Shown: piece after piece, positions 18,434-27,046 of the stretch | Numbering within the stretch: position 1 is the stretch's first letter | Layout of the letters: each line of letters opens with the position of its first letter | Assembly (NCBI GenBank): GCA_029260765.1 | Contig: JAJDCP010000025.1 | Coordinates: 1 to 64,000, forward strand | Source: Planctomycetota bacterium | GTDB lineage: Bacteria; Planctomycetota; J058; JAJDCP01 | DNA: 64,000 bases | Direction of reading: 5' to 3' | Notes under the pieces: generated by a model | The model's database searches: none | Seen by the model: only the letters and a program-made list of their open reading frames with translations | What the model was told of the DNA's origin: nothing | Program-made: the position numbers and the translations under genes

Positions 18434-18470
18434 CCTGTAGCGGCCGTCGGTCATAGACCGACGCTACAGG
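18434..18470. repeat. Long imperfect palindrome after the dehydrogenase gene
   Basis: CCTGTAGC plus GTCGGTC pair with GACCGAC plus GCTACAGG around an ATA loop, with GGCC bulged in the left arm. It begins 21 bases after the stop at 18413. It may be an mRNA-end hairpin or a copy of an interspersed REP-like palindrome. Confidence 0.6.
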
Positions 18471-18509
18471 GGAAAGGCCGAGAAGTTTCGTTCTGTTGCA
18501 TCGCCTCCC

Positions 18510-18546
18510 GGAGGATGGCGGGGGAGCCGCTCCCCCGCCATCCTCC
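18510..18546. terminator. 17-bp perfect hairpin, likely terminator or REP-like element
   Basis: ggaggatggcgggggag and its exact complement form a 17-bp stem with a 3-base loop, followed within 10 bases by a short T run (tttt). It is the second hairpin in the gap before serS. Either a terminator for the lipoprotein operon or a repeated genomic palindrome. Confidence 0.5.
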
Positions 18547-18566
18547 AAACTTTTGACGCGCTGCTC

Positions 18567-18595
18567 TTTCACCCTGCTGCGCCTTTGTCTACAAT
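18567..18595 (+). promoter_or_regulatory. Possible serS promoter
   Basis: TACAAT (18590-18595) is a good -10 box; the -35 candidate TTTCAC 17 bases upstream matches only 3 of 6. Position, 46 bases before the serS start, is suitable. Confidence 0.3.
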
Positions 18596-18641
18596 CTGGC
18601 CGCCGGCTGCAGGTCGCGGTCGCCAACACGGGAGGATGCAC

Positions 18642-19901
18642 GTGCTCGACGTCAATTTCATCTGCGACAATCTTGAGCTGGTCGCCGCAGGCTGCGCAGA
18701 CAAGGGGGTTTCGATCGACCTCGACCGTCTGGCCGCTCTCAACGTCGAGCGCAAGTCCAGCAACGCGCAGTGCGACGCACTGCGCCACGAAAAGAAGAGC
18801 CTGGGTCCGAAGATCCACGCGGCCAAGAAAGCGGGCGAAGACGCCAGCGAGCTGCTGGCGCGTTCGAACGCGATCAAAGAAGACGAGAAAGCCGCCGCGG
18901 CGCGCGTGCGCGAAGTCGAGAACGAGCTCAATGAGCTGCTGCTGACGGTCCCCAATCTGCCCCACCCCGAGTCGCCGCGCGGCTCCGAGGCCAACAACCG
19001 GGTGTGCAAGAGCTGGGGCGAGCGGAGGCAATTCGATTTCAAAGCACAAGACCATATCGCGTTGTGCGAACGCTTCGGTGGCGACACCACCAAACGCGGG
19101 GTCAAGGTCGCAGGTTCAGGTTTTGCCCTGTTGACGGGCAAGCTTGCCCGTCTCTCGCGCGGTTTGATCAACTTCTTCCTCGACACACACACCCGCGAGA
19201 ACGGCTACACAGAGGTGTCTCCGCCGCTGCTGTGCAACCGCCGCACGATGACGGGCACCGGCCTACTGCCGAAGCTCGAGGACGACATGTACCACCTCGA
19301 CCGTGAGGATCTGTTCCTGATTCCGACGGCCGAGGTGCCGGTGACCAACCTGCACCAGGACGAGATCCTGAACCATGCGCAGCTGCCGATCTGCTACACC
19401 GCCTACACGCCCTGTTTTCGGCGCGAGGCGGGAGCCTACGGTAAGGACACGCGCGGCCTGATGCGGCTGCACCAGTTCGACAAGGTCGAGATGGTGCGGC
19501 TGGTCCATCCGGAGAGCTCCGCAGCGGAGCACGAGATCCTGCTCGGTCATGCGGAGAAACTGCTGCAGGCGCTCGAGCTCGAGTACCGGGTGGTCGAGCT
19601 CGCGACGGGCGATCTGTCGTTCGCGGCCTCACGCTGCTTCGACCTCGAGGTGTTCGCGCCGGCCAGCGCGCGCTGGTTCGAGTGCTCTTCGGTCTCAAAT
19701 TTCCTCGACTTCCAGGCACGGCGCGCCGGCATCCGACTCCGCGACAAAAAGAACAAGGTGCGTTTCTGCCACACGCTGAACGGCTCCGGTCTGGCGTTGC
19801 CGCGCATTCTGTTGTGTCTGCTCGAGACCCATCAGCAAGAAGATGGCAGCTTGCGTCTTCCTGCCGCCCTGGCTCAGGCCATGGGCTGTGAGAGTCTGTA
19901 A
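18642..19901 (+). CDS. serS: Seryl-tRNA synthetase
   Basis: A 419-residue class II synthetase that charges tRNA-Ser, and would also charge the tRNA-Sec encoded at 30.9 kb before its conversion to selenocysteinyl-tRNA. The N-terminal coiled-coil arm (about 1-110) is followed by motif 2 (CFRREAGAYGKDTRGLMRLHQF) and motif 3 (GSGLALPRILLCLLE). I place the start at the GTG at 18642: GGAGG lies 6 bases upstream, and the protein then begins MLDVNFICDN, close to the usual MLD start of SerRS. The ATG two codons earlier directly abuts the GGAGG and is poorly spaced. The dehydrogenase gene follows after one base. Confidence 0.95.
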   Translation: MLDVNFICDNLELVAAGCADKGVSIDLDRLAALNVERKSSNAQCDALRHEKKSLGPKIHAAKKAGEDASELLARSNAIKEDEKAAAARVREVENELNELLLTVPNLPHPESPRGSEANNRVCKSWGERRQFDFKAQDHIALCERFGGDTTKRGVKVAGSGFALLTGKLARLSRGLINFFLDTHTRENGYTEVSPPLLCNRRTMTGTGLLPKLEDDMYHLDREDLFLIPTAEVPVTNLHQDEILNHAQLPICYTAYTPCFRREAGAYGKDTRGLMRLHQFDKVEMVRLVHPESSAAEHEILLGHAEKLLQALELEYRVVELATGDLSFAASRCFDLEVFAPASARWFECSSVSNFLDFQARRAGIRLRDKKNKVRFCHTLNGSGLALPRILLCLLETHQQEDGSLRLPAALAQAMGCESL

Positions 19902-19902
19902 C

Positions 19903-21618
19903 GTGGGCTCGAACGGCTCGATCCATCGTCCCCCCTCTCGCGAGCAGAGCTGGCAGGCGCTCAGCAAGGGTCCCTTTGACATCCTCTTCATCGGCGGCGG
20001 CATCACCGGCGCTGGAGCCGCGCGTGAGGCTGCTCGGCGTGGTTTGAAGGTGGCGCTGGTCGAGCGCAGCGAGCTGGCCTCGGGGACCTCGTCGCGTTCG
20101 TCCCGGTTGATCCACGGAGGGATGCGCTACCTGCAGAACTTCGAGCTGAAGCTGGTCTTCGAGTCGGTGAGCGAGCGTCGTGTGCTCTTGCAGACGGCGC
20201 CGCACTTAGTGCGACCGCTGCCCTTTTTGTTCCCGGTCTACAACTGGATGCGGCCGCGCAAATCGATCATCGGCATCGGCATGTGGATGTACGACGCGCT
20301 CAGCCTGTTCCGCAGTCCCAAGACCCACAGCTCTGTGTCCGCGCGTGCCATCGAAGGGCTCGAGCCCGACTTGCTGCAGACGGGGCTGACCGGTGGCTTC
20401 ATCTACTACGATTGCAAGACCGACGACGGTCGTTTGACCATCGAAACGCTGCTCGACGCCGAAGAGGCGGGGGCCATCATACTGAGCCATGCCGAAGTAG
20501 GCGGTCTGCTCAAACGTGGCTCGCGCGTGACCGGAGCCCACGTACGTGACCGCTTGGCAGACCGCTCCGTGCAGGTCGAAGCCCAGGTGGTGGTCAACGC
20601 GACCGGCCCTTGGACCGACCATACCCGCCGTCTGCAGCGTGAAGATCCTGCCGGGGCGTCCAAGCCGGCCGCCCCTGTGAGGGGATTGCTGCGGCCTACG
20701 CGCGGCGTCCATATCGTGGTGCCCCACGCGCGCTTGCCGATCAGCCACGCCATCGTGTTGCAGAACCCTGAAGATCGGCGTGTGATGTTCGCGATCCCCT
20801 GGCGCGAGCATACCTACATCGGCACGACCGACACCGACGACAGCGGGGACCCAGGTCAGGTGCATGCCAGCGCCGAAGATGTGCGCTACCTGCTCAAGAC
20901 GACCCACAACTACTTCCCGCGCCAGGCGCTGGCGGACAAAGACATCGTCTCGACCTGGGCAGGTCTGCGGCCGCTGATCGATGACACCTCCACGAGCGAG
21001 TCGGGGGTCAGCCGCGAGCACAAGATCGTGGTCGAAGAAGAGCGGCTCCTGACCGTGGCGGGCGGCAAGCTCACCACCTACCGGCTGATGGGTGAGGAGA
21101 TTGTCGAGCACGCTCTGGAGCTGCTCCGGAAAGACGGCCGGCCGCTGCAGCACCTGAAGTCGATCGACACCTCGACCCTTCCTCTGCCTGGCGGTATAGG
21201 ATTGGCCGGCGGCGGACGTATCGAGGCCCTGGCAGGCACCCTGGTCGAACTGGGCGGGGGCCATCTTTCCGCCCGTTCGGCGCGCCATCTGGCAGATACC
21301 TACGGGCATCGAGCACCCGCGATCGCTCGCATGGTGGCCCGCGACCCGGAGGCCGGCAAGCCCATTCTGCCTGCGCTGCCCGATATCTGGGCCCAGGTGG
21401 ACTGGTCTGTGCAGTACGAGCTTGCGGTCACACTGGTCGACGTGCTTCGCCTGCGCACACAGATCTTCCTGAGGGCCGGCGACCAGGCGCTGCAGGTCGC
21501 TCCACGCGTAGCCCTGCGCATGGGCGGGCTGCTCGGCTGGGACGAGGCCGAACGCCACAGACAGCTGCAGGCTTACCAGCAGGTGGTCGATCTGGCTCAG
21601 CGTTGGAGGCGCGGCTGA
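19903..21618 (+). CDS. glpD: FAD-dependent glycerol-3-phosphate dehydrogenase
   Basis: About 571 residues of the GlpD/GlpA family, which oxidises sn-glycerol-3-phosphate to dihydroxyacetone phosphate and passes electrons to the quinone pool at the inner membrane. The FAD Rossmann motif IGGGITGAGAAREAARRG lies near residue 30; GTSSRSSRLIHGGMRYL is a family signature. DTDDSGDPGQVHASAEDVRYLL and AGGKLTTYRLM occupy the expected later positions. The start is uncertain: GTG at 19903, one base after serS, with only a weak GAGAG ahead. The product could feed the ether-lipid-like operon at the right edge, but that is inference. Confidence 0.85.
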   Translation: MGSNGSIHRPPSREQSWQALSKGPFDILFIGGGITGAGAAREAARRGLKVALVERSELASGTSSRSSRLIHGGMRYLQNFELKLVFESVSERRVLLQTAPHLVRPLPFLFPVYNWMRPRKSIIGIGMWMYDALSLFRSPKTHSSVSARAIEGLEPDLLQTGLTGGFIYYDCKTDDGRLTIETLLDAEEAGAIILSHAEVGGLLKRGSRVTGAHVRDRLADRSVQVEAQVVVNATGPWTDHTRRLQREDPAGASKPAAPVRGLLRPTRGVHIVVPHARLPISHAIVLQNPEDRRVMFAIPWREHTYIGTTDTDDSGDPGQVHASAEDVRYLLKTTHNYFPRQALADKDIVSTWAGLRPLIDDTSTSESGVSREHKIVVEEERLLTVAGGKLTTYRLMGEEIVEHALELLRKDGRPLQHLKSIDTSTLPLPGGIGLAGGGRIEALAGTLVELGGGHLSARSARHLADTYGHRAPAIARMVARDPEAGKPILPALPDIWAQVDWSVQYELAVTLVDVLRLRTQIFLRAGDQALQVAPRVALRMGGLLGWDEAERHRQLQAYQQVVDLAQRWRRG

Positions 21619-22115
21619 TGCGCTCCCGGCGAACCCTGGCCCTGGTTGGAATCCTGACCAGCCTCGCGCTCGCACAGCAGCCTGCGGCTTCCATGCCCAG
21701 CCCGGACTCTTGCGACTTTCCGCGCTTGCTTGACGACCTGACGCGCATCGATCTGGAGATGCAGGCCGGAGGCCGGCTGCAGGCCGTCGAAGCCCAGCTG
21801 CTCGAGCTCTACCCGTTGACAACGCCCGAAGCGTTGCGCGCCTGGCATCGCGAGCTCGAAACCCTGGCCGTGGCCGTACGGAACATCGAAGTGCACGAGC
21901 CGCCAGCTTGCTGGTTGCTTGCGGTCTACCTCGAGGCGCTCAGCGCGATGCGCGCAGCGGTCGAGGAGCTGGCCGCCTGCATCGAGTGCGGAGAGAGCTC
22001 AGAGGCTGCCTGGGACCATGTGGCTGTCGTCGGCCAGCGCTTCGGCCGCTTCAGCCAGGGCTACCTGCAGCTGTTGGATGTGGCCATCCTGCGCGAGACA
22101 CAACCCCCGGACTGA
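21618..22115 (+). CDS. Small exported hypothetical protein
   Basis: A 165-residue protein with a signal peptide (MRSRRTLALVGILTSLALA). The mature part is helical, with two CxxC-like pairs (PDSCDF and AACIECGESS). I do not recognise it. The ATG at 21618 overlaps the TGA of the upstream dehydrogenase (TGATG), and GGAGG lies 8 bases before it, so the two genes are translationally coupled. It could be a periplasmic accessory, but no function is shown. It converges on the lipoprotein gene at 22118. Confidence 0.55.
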   Translation: MRSRRTLALVGILTSLALAQQPAASMPSPDSCDFPRLLDDLTRIDLEMQAGGRLQAVEAQLLELYPLTTPEALRAWHRELETLAVAVRNIEVHEPPACWLLAVYLEALSAMRAAVEELAACIECGESSEAAWDHVAVVGQRFGRFSQGYLQLLDVAILRETQPPD

Positions 22116-22117
22116 GG

Positions 22118-22663
22118 CTAGTTCCAGGCGGCGATCGCGACGACCACCAGCTCTGGATGGGCGGCTGCGACGGCCAGCCCTGCGACGCCGACCATCAACA
22201 CCCCCATCCCCAGGTAGTAGAACACATCGCCCAGGGCGGATAGCACATCGTCGACCACGGAGTTTCCGCGGGCCACGCGGTCAGCGGGAGGCTCTCCTGC
22301 CTCCTCGAGCGCTTTGAGGTCGAAGTTCAGCGCGAGGATGGTGCCCGCTTCGAGCCAGAAACTGTGGCACACCACGGTCTCAGCGCTCGCCAGAACGGCG
22401 ACCGTGTATTCGCCTGGAGGCAGATCATAGAAGGCCATCCCCTGGTCGATCCAGGTGGTCTGCGACGCCAGCAACACCTCAGCCTGGGAGAGCTGCACCT
22501 CCAATCCAGACACCACGACCTGCTCGCCTGCCTGGGTCGTCCAATAAGGCGTGACGGTCAGGGTGGCCGTATCCTTTGCAACCGGCAGTGTGGCGTGGGC
22601 AACCACCGAGTGGCAACCGGTCAGCAGAATAGCTGCGCACAGGGCAGCTCCAGCTCGACGCAT
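22118..22663 (-). CDS. Lipoprotein with beta-sandwich and C-terminal hydrophobic helices
   Basis: A 181-residue protein with a clear lipobox LTGC (Cys17). The central part (VTPYWTTQAGEQVVVSGLEV through YDLPPGEYTVAVL) looks like a carboxypeptidase-regulatory-type beta-sandwich. The C-terminus has two hydrophobic segments (VFYYLGMGVLMVGVAGLAVAAA and LVVVAIAAW), unusual for a lipoprotein. The ATG at 22663 follows GGGGAG with about 8 bases of spacing. No family with known function is recognised. Confidence 0.5.
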   Translation of the reverse strand: MRRAGAALCAAILLTGCHSVVAHATLPVAKDTATLTVTPYWTTQAGEQVVVSGLEVQLSQAEVLLASQTTWIDQGMAFYDLPPGEYTVAVLASAETVVCHSFWLEAGTILALNFDLKALEEAGEPPADRVARGNSVVDDVLSALGDVFYYLGMGVLMVGVAGLAVAAAHPELVVVAIAAWN

Positions 22664-22807
22664 GTTCTTTCTCCCCAAGTCCGGATCCGTCACCATTTGC
22701 AGACAGGCATGGCCCACCTGGTGCAAATCCCAGGCCGGGATTGGAATGCTCAAGGACGGGTTGTCGGGAATGCCGACCGTGCCATGCCGGTCGACACGCG
22801 TGCCAGA

Positions 22808-23689
22808 TCAGTCGTTCTGGGGTTCCAAGCCAAGCTGGCTGCGTACCCAGTCGTGAAACAGACCGTACAGTCTCTCGGTGACTGGTCCGAACACATGCGA
22901 GAGCCTGTGGTCGTCGACCTGTCCGACGGGGAGAACGCCTTTGGTCGTGCTGGTGATGAAAGCCTCTTCGGCGTTGAGCAGATCTTCGCGGCGGTAGTTG
23001 CCTTCAGCGAACTCAAGCTTGTGATGTGCGCACAGGTTTAGCACCTGCGAGCGTGTGATGCCTGACAGGATCCCGCAGGACAGCGCGGGTGTCTTCAGCA
23101 GGCCACGGTGGACGAAGAATAGATTGCAGGTCGAGCCCTCCGCCAGATGGCCCCGATGGTTGAGGAAGATGGCATCGTCGGCCCCAGAACGCTTCGCCTC
23201 CATGAAAGCGAGCACGTTGTTCAGGTAGTTGCCACTCTTGATGCTCGGGGAGATCGCTTCATGGGGATTGCGTATACGCTTGACGATCTTGAGCGTCAAG
23301 CCGCGCACCAACACCTCCTGGTCCAACGGCACCAGGCCTGCGGCGATCACGAAGCGCTGAGGCTCATCGCAGCCTTCGGTGGACAGGCTGAAGTCGCCCT
23401 CTCCTCGCGTGATGATCAGCCGCAGACGGGTGTCCTTGCCCGGATGCGCGGCCACGAAAGCCGCGAGAGCCTGCTGCAACTCGGCCGCCAAAGCCTCCCG
23501 CTTCCAAGGGATGGGCAGAGCGATCTGGCGGGCCGATTGCTCGAGCCGCTCCAGGTGTTCGTCGACGGCGAACAGCTGACCGGAGTAACTACGCATCACT
23601 TCGTAGACGCTGTCACCAAAGAGAAAGCCGTGGTCGAGCACAGACACCGTGGCGCGCTCGACGCGCTCACCATTGGCGAAAAGGATCAT
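22808..23689 (-). CDS. Class IV PLP-dependent aminotransferase
   Basis: A 293-residue fold-type IV enzyme of the group holding branched-chain aminotransferase, D-amino-acid aminotransferase and aminodeoxychorismate lyase. The N-terminus (VLDHGFLFGDSVYEVMRSYSG) and the PLP lysine Lys151 in SIKSGNYLNNVLA are typical, as are AEGSTCNLFFV and GILSGITRSQVL. The exact substrate cannot be told: it could act on branched-chain or D-amino acids. The ATG at 23689 is preceded by a GGAG-rich stretch. It starts 20 bases after the helical protein's stop and looks like the third gene of the HEAT operon. Confidence 0.8.
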   Translation of the reverse strand: MILFANGERVERATVSVLDHGFLFGDSVYEVMRSYSGQLFAVDEHLERLEQSARQIALPIPWKREALAAELQQALAAFVAAHPGKDTRLRLIITRGEGDFSLSTEGCDEPQRFVIAAGLVPLDQEVLVRGLTLKIVKRIRNPHEAISPSIKSGNYLNNVLAFMEAKRSGADDAIFLNHRGHLAEGSTCNLFFVHRGLLKTPALSCGILSGITRSQVLNLCAHHKLEFAEGNYRREDLLNAEEAFITSTTKGVLPVGQVDDHRLSHVFGPVTERLYGLFHDWVRSQLGLEPQND

Positions 23690-23709
23690 GGCTCCGGCTC
23701 CCCGTGGAT

Positions 23710-24504
23710 CTACTTTCCGCCCCGCAGTGACAAGGACAGCTCGAGGCTCTCGATGGCTGCGGCAGTAGCCCGCATCTTCTGGTTTTCCAGGTCAGCGCCC
23801 GCAAGGGCACCCTTGGCCTTCGTGACCGCTTCGAAAGCCCGCTCGCGGAAGCCCGAAGCCAGAAAGGACTCAGCGACAGTCAGCAATGCACCGGGCGTTC
23901 CCGTGTCGAGAAAGACCCTTCTCCAGAAGACATCCAGGCGTTCCGAGTAGTGGTCACCCAGCAGGTCTTCGCCATACAAGTACAACGAGCGCAGAAAGAT
24001 GCGGTCTTCGCGGAAGACGGCCTGAGGCAACAACTCAAAGAGCCTCTTCAGCGCGGCATGGAAGATATCGCGCAGTTTGTGCACGCGGGCCGGGAATGCA
24101 CGGTGGATCTCTGCGAGGAAGACCTTGATCTCATGCCCGGTATACGTGGATGCAAAGGTCAGCAGCTTGTACTGCTCTTCTTTCAGGATCGACGCCTCAT
24201 GAAAGCTCTCGTTGAACAGGCGGTCGAGCGGGTCGGTCGTGTCGCCTTTGCGGAACAGCTGCCGGGTCAGGTCGCGCAGCGGCTCGAGATGCCGCTCGCG
24301 CAGGATCTCGAGTTTGGTGAAATCGAGCAATGCCGACAGCTCAGTGGCGTCGAGCTGCAGGTGCAGGCGGTCGACGCCCTTATCCCCTGCATAGCTCATG
24401 ACGCGGTCTTCGTAGATCTCGTAGATATCGAGAAAGTACTCTCGAGCGATGAAGAACGCCTGGAAGATCTCCCATGCGAGCCCGTCATGGCTCGGCGGCG
24501 TCAT
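23710..24504 (-). CDS. Helical hypothetical protein
   Basis: A 264-residue protein, predicted almost wholly alpha-helical with many charged residues and no signal peptide or membrane helix. I do not recognise a family. Notable stretches are IAREYFLDIYEIYEDRVMSY near the start and LYLYGEDLLGDHYSERLDVFW. The ATG at 24504 gives a compact protein; upstream in-frame sequence overlaps the HEAT gene and looks non-coding, and the ribosome site (GAGAA) is weak. It lies 26 bases after the HEAT gene stop and 20 bases before the aminotransferase, so it probably shares their transcript. Confidence 0.55.
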   Translation of the reverse strand: MTPPSHDGLAWEIFQAFFIAREYFLDIYEIYEDRVMSYAGDKGVDRLHLQLDATELSALLDFTKLEILRERHLEPLRDLTRQLFRKGDTTDPLDRLFNESFHEASILKEEQYKLLTFASTYTGHEIKVFLAEIHRAFPARVHKLRDIFHAALKRLFELLPQAVFREDRIFLRSLYLYGEDLLGDHYSERLDVFWRRVFLDTGTPGALLTVAESFLASGFRERAFEAVTKAKGALAGADLENQKMRATAAAIESLELSLSLRGGK

Positions 24505-24530
24505 GTCGTTCTCGGGTTTGACGAAGATCC

Positions 24531-26696
24531 TCAAGGCTCTACCTCGGCAATGCGCGTACGTAAAGCGTCGACCCGGGCTTGCAGCTCCTCGGGCAGACTG
24601 GTCTCGGCACCATTCAACTCGGCCAACAAGGCGGAGCCCCGCTCGACCCACTGAGGATCTTCCCCTTCGATGCGGGCCTGCTGCACATCGAGCCGCTGAG
24701 ACCACAACCGGGCCAGGTCAGCGTCCGGTAGCGTCAGCAACTCGCGGAAGACTTGCTCCGCCTCGTCCCACCGGGCCATCGCCAAGAGGCATTCGCCGAG
24801 CCGTGCCGGTGTGCCGAGATGCTCAAAGAGCGCGCGCGCAGCATCGAACTTCTCAGCCTTGCAGAGAGTCTCTGCTTTGTCCTTGAGCAATCCGAGGTAG
24901 AGCTCGCGCGCTTCGGGATCACTCGGTTCCTCGAGTTTCAAGGCATCGTAGACCGCGACGACGAAGTCTTCCCGAGCGTTGGTACGGAAGTTGTCGATAG
25001 CGCTTCGCAGCGTCGTGTAGTGGCTGTGTTTCTGGTCTTCCTTGACCAACACCTTGAGGAACCGCAGCGACTCCTCAGAGACCTTTCCTGCCTGCAACGC
25101 CGTCTGCAGCAGCACGCCGACGATCTCTGCCCGCTCGTTGGGCTTGCCCGCCGCTATCGAGCCGAGCGAGACCACAGCCTGGGCGCGCAGAGCCTCATCG
25201 TTGCGCGGGTCGGTCACATCTTCGAGCAGGCCGATCAAACAATCGACCGCCTGGCGGTGGGGGAAACGCTTCAGGTGCTCGACCGCCGAGCGACGATTGT
25301 AGGGAGTCGCCTCGGCGATGACGGGACCTGTGAGCACCTGCACGGCCAGGGACTCTTCGCGGCGGTAGCTCTCGAAACGCAGATTACCCAGGCACTCGAC
25401 ACCGCGTTCCACACCACGTGTGGCGCGGCTCACTTCGGGCTTGGCGAGCTCGGCCTCAAGGTAGGCACAAACCACCAGGGCGCAAGAGTCGCCGGCATAG
25501 CGCACCTTCCCCAGCGCCACTAGCGCCGGCACCACCAGCGGCTCGGGCTTACGCTGACGCACGATGTCCACCAGAGAACGCACCGCCAGGGTGTCGCCGA
25601 TCTCCCCGAGTGCTTCGAGCGCTTGGAGACGCAACTCGGCGAAGGTCTTGGGGTTGTCGAGAACCTCGAGCAAGGGCATGGTTGCGAGATGGTGGCGCAA
25701 GGCCTTCAGCTGAGCGGTGGCCAGCAGCCGCACTTGGCGGTTCGGATCTTTCAGAAACGGCACCAGGTCTTTGACCGCTTTCTCGTGCTGACCGGTCTCC
25801 AGAGCCCGCCGTCCTACCTCTTGGATACCGAGCCGCTTGATGCGAGACTCGGAGTGTTGCAGCGCCTCCCGAAGGGCTTGCTGGTAGTCGGCTTCCTGCC
25901 CACGCAAGGCGATGAGCAGGCGCTCCCATAGCTTGACGCTCTCATCGAGAGCTCTCTGCTCGGCGTCGAGCGCGCGGTCAAGCCGGACGCGGAACCAATC
26001 CGCCTGGGGCCGGTCCTGATTCAGGGCCCACCATTCCTGCCAAGCCTGCTGCTTGAGCAGATCCTGGCCTGTCATCTCGTAGAGGAAACGGTTGACTCCA
26101 TCGACAACTTCGCTGCGCTCGCCGTCCAACGCCGCGATCAACGGCGCGACCACGTTTTTGGGTGTCAGCATGCTGTCGCTGTAGACCTCTCGCAGGACCT
26201 GCAGCGCCAACAGGCGCGCCCGGCTCGGCGCCGAGCGCGCGGCGATCAACTCGAACAGCCCATCGAGGACCACCTGGTTGTAGCCGATCTTCACCCGGTT
26301 GCTGTCGAGATCCACCGTCTTCCGCAGGCTGCCGCAGGCCGCCTCACGGCTAGGGTCGAACTCACTGTCGAGACCTACGATCAACAACCGTACGGCGCGC
26401 CGAGGGCTCTCTCCCCAACACGACCCCAGCGCGTCCAGGACACGCTGACTCACCACCCCATCGTCACCGTCGATGGCTGCACGCAACACCGCCTCGGCGG
26501 TGTCACTGTCGAGAGCCAACAGACGTGCCGCGGCATACTTCGATTTGAAGTCATCTGTGTCGCGGAGGTCTGCCGTCAGTGCCACAAGTGTCGAATCTGC
26601 TTCTTGCCCCAGTGAGGTACTGGGCATACACAGCAACGCCCCGAACAACAGGGCGAACAGCAAACTGGAGCAACGGGGAGAAGTGTTCAGCTTCAT
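24531..26696 (-). CDS. Exported HEAT-repeat protein
   Basis: A 721-residue protein with an N-terminal signal peptide (SSLLFALLFGALLCMPSTSLG before QEAD). Most of the rest is HEAT-like helical pairs (VLDALGSCWGESPRRAVRLL, LQALEALGEIGDTLAVRSLV, VRLLATAQLKAL and others), with TPR-like units near the end (LYLGLLKDKAETLCKAEKFD, ECLLAMARWDEAEQVFRELL). It is probably a periplasmic scaffold. The ATG at 26696 is preceded by GAGG very close to the start. A promoter lies 40 bases upstream. It heads an operon with the helical protein and the aminotransferase. No partner is known. Confidence 0.65.
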   Translation of the reverse strand: MKLNTSPRCSSLLFALLFGALLCMPSTSLGQEADSTLVALTADLRDTDDFKSKYAAARLLALDSDTAEAVLRAAIDGDDGVVSQRVLDALGSCWGESPRRAVRLLIVGLDSEFDPSREAACGSLRKTVDLDSNRVKIGYNQVVLDGLFELIAARSAPSRARLLALQVLREVYSDSMLTPKNVVAPLIAALDGERSEVVDGVNRFLYEMTGQDLLKQQAWQEWWALNQDRPQADWFRVRLDRALDAEQRALDESVKLWERLLIALRGQEADYQQALREALQHSESRIKRLGIQEVGRRALETGQHEKAVKDLVPFLKDPNRQVRLLATAQLKALRHHLATMPLLEVLDNPKTFAELRLQALEALGEIGDTLAVRSLVDIVRQRKPEPLVVPALVALGKVRYAGDSCALVVCAYLEAELAKPEVSRATRGVERGVECLGNLRFESYRREESLAVQVLTGPVIAEATPYNRRSAVEHLKRFPHRQAVDCLIGLLEDVTDPRNDEALRAQAVVSLGSIAAGKPNERAEIVGVLLQTALQAGKVSEESLRFLKVLVKEDQKHSHYTTLRSAIDNFRTNAREDFVVAVYDALKLEEPSDPEARELYLGLLKDKAETLCKAEKFDAARALFEHLGTPARLGECLLAMARWDEAEQVFRELLTLPDADLARLWSQRLDVQQARIEGEDPQWVERGSALLAELNGAETSLPEELQARVDALRTRIAEVEP

Positions 26697-26732
26697 GCCT
26701 CGACAGATCGGGCCCGGAACGGGCTCCTCAAG

Positions 26733-26760
26733 AGTATACCCACCTCGAAGGGCAGGTCAA
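26733..26760 (-). promoter_or_regulatory. Sigma70-type promoter for the HEAT operon
   Basis: On the minus strand TTGACC and TATACT are 16 bases apart (5/6 and 5/6). Transcription would begin about 30 bases before the HEAT gene ATG at 26696. Confidence 0.6.
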
Positions 26761-27046
26761 ACGTCAGCTCCAGCCCGACCGTCAGCAAACGGTTCGGAGG
26801 ATTGTGCGAGGTTCAAACACTTCTGCCTGCAAAACTCTCGCCGACCATCCGACGCAGCTCGTGCCTGCGGCATTCATCCAGCTACGATGCTGCCAGCGTG
26901 CGCGTGCGACAGAAGCCATGCGGTTGTACCTCACGCCCAGCGCCGGCCACTGGTGCGCTCGGGCCTGGCGCAGTAAGATAGGAAGGAGCCATTGCGGCGC
27001 CCCTCCAATAGTTGCAGAGCGACCGGACGGCCGCTCGGGGAGAGCT
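26761..27046. other. Divergent intergenic region, no gene
   Basis: Nothing beyond regulatory DNA is supported here. An in-frame ATG at 26915 would extend the kinase-like protein by 44 residues (MRLYLTPSAG...), but that stretch lacks a good ribosome binding site. Confidence 0.4.

Noticed and set aside
18496..18945. 149-codon frame over the palindromes before serS
   Set aside because: It runs through two hairpins and the serS start in another frame; product is Ser/Arg-rich noise.
20206..21822. 538-codon antisense frame over glpD
   Set aside because: Shadow of a strongly conserved gene; no start signal or recognisable domain.
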